Assembly (NCBI GenBank): GCA_964593905.1
Contig: CAZQLE010000188.1
Coordinates: 1 to 7,650, forward strand
DNA length: 7,650 bases
DNA from: CAZQLE01 sp964593905
Lineage (GTDB): Bacteria > Chloroflexota > Anaerolineae > Anaerolineales > Anaerolineaceae
Direction of reading: 5' to 3'
Below, one piece after another: positions 1-5,852 of the stretch (position 1 is its first letter; each line of letters opens with the position of its first letter). The notes beneath the pieces were generated by a model, which ran no database searches, was not told the origin of the DNA, and was given only the letters and a program-made list of their open reading frames with translations. The position numbers and the translations under genes were made by a program.

Positions 1-1
1 G

Positions 2-1453
2 CTGCCGATGCCCGGCGCACAGGCCATGCCCGACAGCGATCCGGCGGTGACCGGTGAAGCCGCCGATTGGCTGAATTCTTTGCAGGAAGCACAGCCCCCT
101 GCCTCTCCCACCCCTGCCTGGTTGGAAAATGCCGGCCTGGATGATTTACTGGCTTCGGGTGCTGGCGCGGCTGCCTTTAGCATGGATCAACCCCCCGAGC
201 AGACCTCTGAAGATGGCAATTCATTGCCCTTTCTGGAAGAAGATCTGCCCAACTGGCTGGATGTGGAAAAGACGGAGCTTCCCACGGGCGAAGCGAGCGG
301 AGAGGATCTCACCCAGGCTGATCTGCCCGAGTGGCTGGCCTCCATGCGCCCGGTTGAGGCGGTACTGCCCGGCTCGGTCAGGGCGGTGGATGAACAAGAA
401 ATTGAAGATGCCGGTCCGCTGGCAGGGTTAAAAGGAGTTTTGCCGGTCGAAAAATCGGCTTTGCGCTATCGCAAGCCGCCGGTATATTCGAGCAAGCTGC
501 GCTTAACCGACCGTCAACGGGCGCATATCGATCTGCTGGAAAACCTGATTACGCAGGAATATGCTCCCCGGCAAGTGAAGAAAGAAAATATCAGCGTTCC
601 CAAGCGGTTTGTGCGGTTTGGGGTGGGTGTGATGCTGCTGCTGGCGCTGCTGGTGCCGCTGCTGGTGGATCTTCCGCTGGGCGGCGTTCCGGCTGGTTTG
701 CCGTCGCCGGAAGTCAAAGGTTTTTATAATGCGGCCGCGGCGCTCCCGGCTGATGCGTCGGTGCTGCTGGCGGTGGATTATGAAGCCGGTTTTTCGGGTG
801 AGATGCGCTTTGCCGCCGGGAGTCTGATGGAATGGTTTGTCCGCCGCGGACAGCCGCTGGCGGCAGTCTCCACCGTTCCGGCCGGCCCGGCGCTGGCAGA
901 AAATCTGCTGGATACGGCGCTGGTGAATCTGCCTAAATATGATCCGGGCGCGGCAGCGGCCTATGACCGGTTGAACAAAACGGCCAACCTGGGATATTTG
1001 CCCGGCGGGGTCACCGGTCTGCAAGGGTTTGCGACCGACCCGCGGCGGGTGATTGGCAGCCTGGCGGCCTGGAATTCATCGGCGCTGGCGGGCGTGCAGT
1101 CGCTGCAAGACTTCGCCGCAGTGGTGGTTCTGACCGACAGTGTGGATACCGGCCGCGCCTGGCTGGAGCAGGTGGCCCCGAACCTGGGTGGCAAACCGGT
1201 TTTGATCGTTTCCAGCGCCCAGGCAGCGCCCATGCTGCAACCGTATGTGGCTTCGGGCCAGGCAGCAGGCTTAATCTCTGGTCTGTATGGCGGGACTGCA
1301 TTTGAACAGTTGGCCGGTCTACCGGGCAGTGGTCCGGCGTACTGGCGGGCATATCAGTATGGCCTGTATGTTGCCATTGCCCTGTTGATTGCCGGTGTAC
1401 TGCTTCAATCTCTGGTGGGCATCTCCACCGGAAAATCGCGAAAGGGGGCCTAA
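2..1453 (+). CDS. Two-helix membrane protein with W-L motif tail, 5' end missing
   Basis: Function is not recognised. The reading frame is open to the left edge, so the gene probably begins outside the window; the first visible ATG is at position 8, and residues below count from it. Residues 1-150 are acidic and proline-rich and carry four W-L motifs: DWL (20-22), AWL (37-39), NWL (82-84) and EWL (108-110), most preceded by proline or aspartate. A basic stretch (150-203) leads into a membrane helix at about 203-222. Residues 231-445 look like a folded extracytoplasmic alpha/beta domain. A second helix at about 452-471 is followed by a basic tail (GKSRKGA), so both ends should face the cytoplasm. 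The stop is 4 bases before the next start, implying an operon. The W-L segments could be docking motifs for a cytoplasmic partner such as the downstream ATPase; this is inference. The coding call is sure, the role is not. Confidence 0.85.
   Translation: MPMPGAQAMPDSDPAVTGEAADWLNSLQEAQPPASPTPAWLENAGLDDLLASGAGAAAFSMDQPPEQTSEDGNSLPFLEEDLPNWLDVEKTELPTGEASGEDLTQADLPEWLASMRPVEAVLPGSVRAVDEQEIEDAGPLAGLKGVLPVEKSALRYRKPPVYSSKLRLTDRQRAHIDLLENLITQEYAPRQVKKENISVPKRFVRFGVGVMLLLALLVPLLVDLPLGGVPAGLPSPEVKGFYNAAAALPADASVLLAVDYEAGFSGEMRFAAGSLMEWFVRRGQPLAAVSTVPAGPALAENLLDTALVNLPKYDPGAAAAYDRLNKTANLGYLPGGVTGLQGFATDPRRVIGSLAAWNSSALAGVQSLQDFAAVVVLTDSVDTGRAWLEQVAPNLGGKPVLIVSSAQAAPMLQPYVASGQAAGLISGLYGGTAFEQLAGLPGSGPAYWRAYQYGLYVAIALLIAGVLLQSLVGISTGKSRKGA
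1441..1448 (+). promoter_or_regulatory. Ribosome binding site setting the start at 1458
   Basis: The purine run AAAGGGGG lies inside the end of the preceding gene, 9 bases before ATG 1458. It favours this start over the in-frame upstream ATG at 1389, which would overlap the preceding gene by 65 bases and add a polar 23-residue leader without a similar site. Confidence 0.6.
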
Positions 1454-1457
1454 CAGT

Positions 1458-2141
1458 ATGCCTTCAATTGACCTGGTGTGGACCGGGGTGGCCTTTGTTT
1501 TGACCCTGCTGGTATTTAGCTATTTGTTGGGTGATAACCCGCTCTTTCGGATCGTCTCTTACCTGTTTGTGGGGGTGACGGCCGGCTATACGGCCGTGCT
1601 GTTGGTGGATCAAGTGTTGATCCCGCGGGTGTTCCTGCCCTTAATTTTCGGCACGACCCCCGAACGGCTGCTGCTGGTTGTTCCGCTGGTGCTGGGTATT
1701 TTGCTGGCGCTGCGCTCTTTCCCCCGACTGGATAAAGTGACCACGGTTCCGCTGGGCTATCTGGTGGGGGCCGGGGCGGCGGTGATGGTGGGCGGCGCGG
1801 TGACCGGGACCCTGTTCGGGCAGATCAACGGCGCGGCCAATGTGTTTGATTTTCAGGTTGGCACGGTGATGACCCGCAACCCGCTGGTGCAACTGGTGGA
1901 AGGTATTATCTTGACCCTGGGCACCATTACCACGCTGACGTATTTTCAGTTTGGTGCCCGGGTTAAGACAGGCCAGCCTGTGCAGCGCGCCGGGTTGGTC
2001 GAAGCCCTGGCCCGCATCGGCCAGTTCTTTCTGGCGGTTACGCTGGGCGCTTTGTTCGCCGGGGTCTTTGCGGCGGCGCTGACCGCCCTGATAGACCGGT
2101 TGGATTTCATTGTTGATACCATTTTTAAATGGATTGCATAA
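1458..2141 (+). CDS. Polytopic membrane protein, six to seven helices, unknown function
   Basis: This is a 227-residue, very hydrophobic protein. Likely membrane segments lie at about 7-25, 31-50, 54-66, 71-87, 97-120, 142-163 and 187-212; the third is short and may be re-entrant. The loop at 87-95 (RSFPRLDK) and the segment at 166-177 (GARVKTGQPVQR) are basic and probably cytoplasmic. I see no transporter or enzyme signature. The start at ATG 1458 has an upstream purine-rich site and sits 4 bases after the preceding stop. The stop is 3 bases before the next start. The tight packing with a two-helix protein upstream and an actin-like ATPase downstream suggests it is the integral membrane part of the same complex. 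The longer in-frame start at 1389 is possible but less likely. Confidence 0.87.
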   Translation: MPSIDLVWTGVAFVLTLLVFSYLLGDNPLFRIVSYLFVGVTAGYTAVLLVDQVLIPRVFLPLIFGTTPERLLLVVPLVLGILLALRSFPRLDKVTTVPLGYLVGAGAAVMVGGAVTGTLFGQINGAANVFDFQVGTVMTRNPLVQLVEGIILTLGTITTLTYFQFGARVKTGQPVQRAGLVEALARIGQFFLAVTLGALFAGVFAAALTALIDRLDFIVDTIFKWIA

Positions 2142-2144
2142 GTT

Positions 2145-3875
2145 ATGGCTACTTCACTGGTAGACGCTGAATCCGTTTTGACGGTGGACCTGGGATCGGT
2201 CAATACCCGCATCTCGCTCTTTGATGTGGTGGATGGCCGTTATTCCTATATTGCCGGCGGGGTAACCCCCACCTCGGTGAATGCGCCCATGCGCGATATT
2301 GGCGAAGGCGTGCGGGCCGGGTTGGAACGGCTGCAAGAGATCACCGGGCGCAACTTTTTGGACCACGAGCATAAACCGATCATACCCTCGCAGCCGGATG
2401 GAGCGGGGGTCGATTCGTTGGTGGTAACCTTCTCTTGCGGCCCTGAACTGCGCGTGGCGATTGCCGGGCTGCTGCCCGAGGTGTCGCTGGCCAGTGCGCA
2501 GAATCTGGTCTCTACCATGGTGGGCCGGGTGGTGGAAAATATCGGCCTTAATGACCGGCGGCGCACCGAAGCGCAGGTCGATGCCCTGATTCAAGCCCGC
2601 CCCGATCTGGTGATTCTGGCCGGCGGGTCTGACCAGGGCGCAAGCCGTTCGGTGGCGCGTCTGGTGGAACTGATGATGCTGGTTTGCCGGGTCACTCCGC
2701 CGCAGCAGCGGCCTGAGATCGTATACACCGGCAACCAGGCCCTGGCCAAAAAGATAACCGAGGGCCTTTCGCGTTGGACGCGCGTGACGGCGGCGCCCAA
2801 TATTCGCCCTTCAATTGATAACGAAGACCTGGGCCCCGCGCAGGAGGTGTTGAACCAGACGGTGACCACCGTGCGGATGCAGCAGATTGGCGGTCTTGAG
2901 GCCCTGGGGAATATCAGCGCTGTGCCGGCGATGCCCACGGCGGCGGCCTTTGGCCGTTTGATGCGTTTTCTCAGCCTGATTTATGACCCCAACCGCGGGG
3001 TGCTGGGGGTGGATCTGGGCGCAGAGCATACCATTGCCGCGGCCGCGGTCTCGGGGAACTTAACCTTGCAGGTTTCTCCGGGCGGCCTGGGCAAGACGCT
3101 GCCAAATCTGCTGGATACGGTGGACGCAGAAGAGGTGGTGCGCTGGCTGCCAATGCATGTCACGGCTGACACGGTGCGCGATTATTTTTATCAAAAAAGC
3201 ATTTATCCCGGCTTGCTGCCGACCACGGCCGAGGCATTGGCGCTGGAGCAGGCCGCGGCGCGGCTGGTTTTGCGCCGCTCATTGACCGAGCTGATGTCCA
3301 GGGGCAGTTTTTCGCCGGCCGGGTTTGAACCGATCCTGGCTTCGGGGGCTGTGTTGGCCCAGGCGGCCACCCCCGGACAGGCATTGTTGATCTTGTTGGA
3401 CGGCTTGCAGCCTTCAGGGATTACGACCTTTATTCTGGACCGGCACGGGTTGATGCCAGGGTTGGGCGCTGTGGCTCAGAACAACGCTGCGCTGCCGGTG
3501 CAGGTGTTGGAATCGGGTGCGTTTCTCAACCTGGGGACGGTGATTTCACCGGTCAGCCCGGCGCGTTATGGCAGCCTGATTTTGAAGGTGCGGATGCAGA
3601 CCGAGGGGGGCAGTGAGACGCGCTACGAGGTTCGCCAGGGAATGTTAAACGTGCTGCCGGTGCAGCCGGGTCAGGTGGTGACGTTGCAGCTTGAACCCCT
3701 GCGGGGCACGATGATCGATTTGCGCGGCCGCAAAGGGGCGCAAAGCTTTAAGATCACCGGCGGGTTGTGCGGCCTGGTCATTGATGCCCGCGGGCGGCCC
3801 CTGGTGCTGCCCAAAGATGATGCCCGCCGCCGCGACCAACTTAAAAAATGGGCGCAGGCTTTTCAGAGCGTATAA
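2145..3875 (+). CDS. MutL/GlmL-family actin-like ATPase
   Basis: The 576-residue protein has the layout of the glutamate mutase L (MutL/GlmL) family, which belongs to the actin/Hsp70-fold ATPases. A phosphate-1-like loop occurs at 13-22 (TVDLGSVNTR), a glycine loop at 157-165 (ILAGGSDQG), a phosphate-2-like loop at 287-296 (LGVDLGAEHT) and an adenosine-type motif at 397-406 (ILASGAVLAQ). A conserved-looking block at 418-444 (LQPSGITTFILDRHG) and a probably beta-rich C-terminal region (470-560) follow, ending in IDARGRPL and a basic helix. GlmL is an accessory protein of B12-dependent glutamate mutase, but no mutase subunit lies here, so naming it mutL would mislead. It starts 3 bases after the upstream stop with only a weak GGA 11 bases ahead, which suggests translational coupling. 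Likely cytoplasmic, possibly recruited by the upstream membrane proteins. Family assignment is from motifs and remembered family layout, not a search. Confidence 0.85.
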   Translation: MATSLVDAESVLTVDLGSVNTRISLFDVVDGRYSYIAGGVTPTSVNAPMRDIGEGVRAGLERLQEITGRNFLDHEHKPIIPSQPDGAGVDSLVVTFSCGPELRVAIAGLLPEVSLASAQNLVSTMVGRVVENIGLNDRRRTEAQVDALIQARPDLVILAGGSDQGASRSVARLVELMMLVCRVTPPQQRPEIVYTGNQALAKKITEGLSRWTRVTAAPNIRPSIDNEDLGPAQEVLNQTVTTVRMQQIGGLEALGNISAVPAMPTAAAFGRLMRFLSLIYDPNRGVLGVDLGAEHTIAAAAVSGNLTLQVSPGGLGKTLPNLLDTVDAEEVVRWLPMHVTADTVRDYFYQKSIYPGLLPTTAEALALEQAAARLVLRRSLTELMSRGSFSPAGFEPILASGAVLAQAATPGQALLILLDGLQPSGITTFILDRHGLMPGLGAVAQNNAALPVQVLESGAFLNLGTVISPVSPARYGSLILKVRMQTEGGSETRYEVRQGMLNVLPVQPGQVVTLQLEPLRGTMIDLRGRKGAQSFKITGGLCGLVIDARGRPLVLPKDDARRRDQLKKWAQAFQSV

Positions 3876-3914
3876 ACTGGTATGAATGTTGCATCCTTTA
3901 CGAATGGGTGACTT

Positions 3915-4964
3915 ATGCAATCTGCGGTGACACATATCCTCCCTCTAACCAAAATTCGTCGTGCACGCCTGCTGCCGGTGGATGGAAAAGTGCTGGTGCG
4001 GCCAGGCCAAAAGGTTGCCACCACCGATCCTTTAGCCGAAGCCAACACGGGCGGTGAACATGTGCTGGTGGATATCCGCCGCGGGTTGCAGCTTTCGGCC
4101 AGCCATAAAATGGACGGCCTGCTTGAATATCGGGTGGGCGACCGGGTGCAGGCCGGCGATGTGTTGGCCGAGAAGGGCGGGCTGTTCAAACGGGTTGTGC
4201 GCGCGCCGGCGGCCGGGCAGATTGTGGCCATTCTGGGCGGCCAGGTGATGATTGAAAAAGCAGCCCTTCCCCAGACGGTAAAAGCCGGTTTTGCCGGGAT
4301 CATTGCCGAAACCATCACCGATCGCGGTGCGATTCTGGAGACGGACGGCGCTCTGGTTCAGGGTGTGTGGGGGAATGGCAAGTCGGATCAGGGTTTGCTG
4401 TTGTGCTTGATGAATGGCCCCGAAGATGAGTTAACCCGTGACCGGCTGGATGTCAGTATGCGCGGGGCGGTTGTGTTGGGCGGTCACTGCGCCAGCGCAG
4501 ATGTGTTGCAGGCTGCCGGTGAGCTGCCGCTGCGCGGGCTGATCCTGGGTTCAATGAACGCCGGGTTGTTGTCTGCGGCCGAAAAACAGCCCTACCCGAT
4601 TGTATTGCTGGAAGGCTTTGGGCGCATTTCGATGAACGCCGAAGCTTACCGGGTGATGACCACCAACGACAAACGCGATGCCTGTGTGAACGCCTCAGTT
4701 TTAGACTGGTTCACCGGAGAGCGGCCCGAAGTGGTGATTCCGCTGCCCTCAGTGGGTGAGTTTGCTTCGCCAGTGGGCGAGATCCGCGCGGGTGCGAAAG
4801 TGCGCATACTGAGCGGTGAGCATGTGGGAAAAATTGGAAAAGTGGTTCAGTTGCAGCCGGGGTTGACCTATCTGCCCAGCGGGGTGCGAACATCTGCCGC
4901 GCTGGTCCGTTTGGGAAATGAGGATGCGATTGTGCCCCTTGTGAATTTAGATATGCTAGAATAA
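3915..4964 (+). CDS. Protein with sandwich-like N-terminal domain and C-terminal KOW-like segment
   Basis: A 349-residue soluble protein without signal peptide or membrane helix; no named family is recognised. Residues 15-115 are rich in the V-x-x-G-D/Q-x-V-x-x-G/T-D-x-L-A pattern (RPGQKVATTDPLAEA, RVGDRVQAGDVLAEK, then APAAGQIVAI). This is typical of barrel-sandwich hybrid (biotinyl/lipoyl-like or RnfC-like) folds, but no biotinylation MKM motif is visible. Residues 180-285 look alpha/beta (AVVLGG, PLRGLILGS, PIVLLEGFG). Residues 292-344 resemble a KOW/SH3-like barrel (GAKVRILSGEHVGKIGKVV). The start is fixed by an in-frame TGA at 3909-3911; GGGTGA just ahead may serve as a close-spaced ribosome site. 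It lies 39 bases after the MutL-like gene, same strand, and is probably the last operon member. A role in binding nucleic acid or protein is possible but unproven. Confidence 0.85.
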   Translation: MQSAVTHILPLTKIRRARLLPVDGKVLVRPGQKVATTDPLAEANTGGEHVLVDIRRGLQLSASHKMDGLLEYRVGDRVQAGDVLAEKGGLFKRVVRAPAAGQIVAILGGQVMIEKAALPQTVKAGFAGIIAETITDRGAILETDGALVQGVWGNGKSDQGLLLCLMNGPEDELTRDRLDVSMRGAVVLGGHCASADVLQAAGELPLRGLILGSMNAGLLSAAEKQPYPIVLLEGFGRISMNAEAYRVMTTNDKRDACVNASVLDWFTGERPEVVIPLPSVGEFASPVGEIRAGAKVRILSGEHVGKIGKVVQLQPGLTYLPSGVRTSAALVRLGNEDAIVPLVNLDMLE

Positions 4965-5053
4965 TAAAATGGTGGCTGGTTTAAATTCGGCAGCTTTCTC
5001 AAGCTGAATCGCACTAAAACGGTTTTTTTGAGTCCGTTCCTGGAGGAAAAACG
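4965..5053 (+). promoter_or_regulatory. Intergenic leader with small hairpin
   Basis: The 89-base gap is the first real break after the operon. It holds a perfect 6-base-pair hairpin (CAGCTT at 4991-4996, loop TCTC, AAGCTG at 5001-5006) and a run of seven T at 5023-5029. The T run is too far from the stem for a standard terminator. A TAAAAT at 4965-4970 resembles a -10 box, but I find no convincing -35. The region probably holds the promoter of the next gene or partial termination of the operon; neither is shown. Confidence 0.3.
5041..5046 (+). promoter_or_regulatory. Strong ribosome binding site
   Basis: TGGAGG lies 7 bases before ATG 5054, close to ideal Shine-Dalgarno sequence and spacing. 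It fixes the start of the LPTTG protein and contrasts with the weak, coupled starts in the upstream operon. Confidence 0.75.
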
Positions 5054-5719
5054 ATGGCACAGTTCAACGATCAAGACGACGATCTGTTCAACAGCGATGA
5101 TTTCAGTGTGGAACCCGAGGGTGGTGAAGACGAACCCCAGGGGAAAGCGCCCAAGGGGAATCGCACCTTCACGACCGTGTTGGCTGTGTTGGGGGGATTG
5201 TTGATGTTGATTATCGTGGCGCTGGTGTTGGTGTGGGTGTTTGTGCAGGGTCCCCGCCGTGCAGCGCAGGATAGCGATGCGGCGCAAATCAACGCCCAGA
5301 ATACCATTCAGGCGGCAGCGGCAACCACGCAGGCTGCGCTTTCTTTTGCCCTGGCAGAAACCGAAACCCCGGCTGCGGCGCTGCCCACCGAAACCCCGCT
5401 GCCCAGCCCCACGCTGGTGGTGGTGTTTGCCAGTGATACCCCCACCCCCGAACCGACCGAAGATGCGGCCAAGGCAGCCCTCGCTGCTGCTGATGAAGGC
5501 GTGGATGACCCATCGGCGGCGCGCACGGCCACCGTGGCGGCGCTGCTGACCCAGGCGGCGCAGGGGTATGGCGCGGGCACCCTGGCGGCAGCCGGCAGCC
5601 CGACGGCGCTGCCCACCACCGGCTTTGCCGATGAGGTGGGTCTGCCCGGTCTGCTGGGTGTGGCGGTGTTGATGGTTGGGATCATCTTCCTGGCCCGCCG
5701 TCTGCGCAGCAACGGCTAA
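5054..5719 (+). CDS. Two-helix membrane protein with C-terminal LPTTG sorting-like signal
   Basis: A 221-residue protein of unknown function. Residues 1-30 are strongly acidic and are followed by a short basic stretch (KAPKGNR) and a membrane helix at about 41-64. The next 120 residues are low-complexity, rich in Ala, Thr and Pro, with TETP, PTETP and DTPTPEPTED units (103-137) typical of extended extracellular linkers. The end has the tripartite layout of a sortase signal: LPTTG at 186-190, a hydrophobic helix at about 196-214, and an Arg-rich tail (RRLRSNG). Topology by charge is both ends inside and the linker outside. The long acidic head argues against a normal cleaved signal peptide. 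If a sortase cuts at LPTTG, the protein would stay held by its first helix as well. Alternatively it is simply a two-pass membrane protein. No sortase gene is in the window. A strong upstream ribosome site and a downstream terminator suggest a single-gene transcript. Confidence 0.85.
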   Translation: MAQFNDQDDDLFNSDDFSVEPEGGEDEPQGKAPKGNRTFTTVLAVLGGLLMLIIVALVLVWVFVQGPRRAAQDSDAAQINAQNTIQAAAATTQAALSFALAETETPAAALPTETPLPSPTLVVVFASDTPTPEPTEDAAKAALAAADEGVDDPSAARTATVAALLTQAAQGYGAGTLAAAGSPTALPTTGFADEVGLPGLLGVAVLMVGIIFLARRLRSNG

Positions 5720-5771
5720 AGGCCGCTTGATCTTCACCTTCATCCAGGAAGGATGACTTCCCTGTAAACAG

Positions 5772-5803
5772 AACGGGGCGGGTTCAACACCCGCCCCGTT
5801 TTT
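5772..5803 (+). terminator. Rho-independent terminator
   Basis: An 11-base-pair perfect stem (AACGGGGCGGG at 5772-5782 with CCCGCCCCGTT at 5790-5800) encloses a 7-base loop and runs into TTTTT at 5799-5803. It lies 52 bases after the stop of the LPTTG gene. On the opposite strand the stem is preceded by A's and followed by TTCTGTTT, so it may also stop the convergent phosphohexomutase transcript, less efficiently. A second small hairpin (TCATCC/GGATGA, 5740-5756) lies just upstream. Confidence 0.9.
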
Positions 5804-5821
5804 GATTTTTGATGGAGACCG

Positions 5822-5841
5822 GCGGGTTTGCCCAGACCCGC
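5822..5841 (-). other. Small hairpin after the phosphohexomutase gene
   Basis: GCGGGT (5822-5827) and ACCCGC (5836-5841) form a 6-base-pair stem with an 8-base loop, 11 bases past the stop of the - strand gene. No T run follows on that strand, so it is not a standard terminator; it could protect the mRNA 3' end or assist the stronger hairpin beyond it. Confidence 0.3.
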
Positions 5842-5852
5842 TAAAATTGCTT

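Noticed and set aside
1389..1457. Longer N-terminus for the polytopic membrane protein
   Set aside because: It would overlap the preceding gene by 65 bases and add a polar leader; the ATG at 1458 has a good upstream purine run and normal operon spacing.
3848..4057. Short + strand frame bridging the MutL-like and KOW-like genes
   Set aside because: It overlaps both real genes in another frame and has no recognisable features.
4969..5007. A 12-codon ATG frame in the intergenic leader, possibly a leader peptide
   Set aside because: There is no ribosome site ahead of it and no run of one amino acid that would suggest attenuation.
5018..5038. AACGG/CCGTT inverted repeat around the T run
   Set aside because: Only 5 base pairs with an 11-base loop and T's inside the loop, not after it; not a terminator.
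4868..5743. A 291-codon open frame on the - strand over the LPTTG gene
   Set aside because: It is very rich in His, Gln, Arg and Gly, lies antisense to a gene with a strong ribosome site and clear domain layout, and crosses two gene ends. It is a shadow of GC-rich coding sequence.
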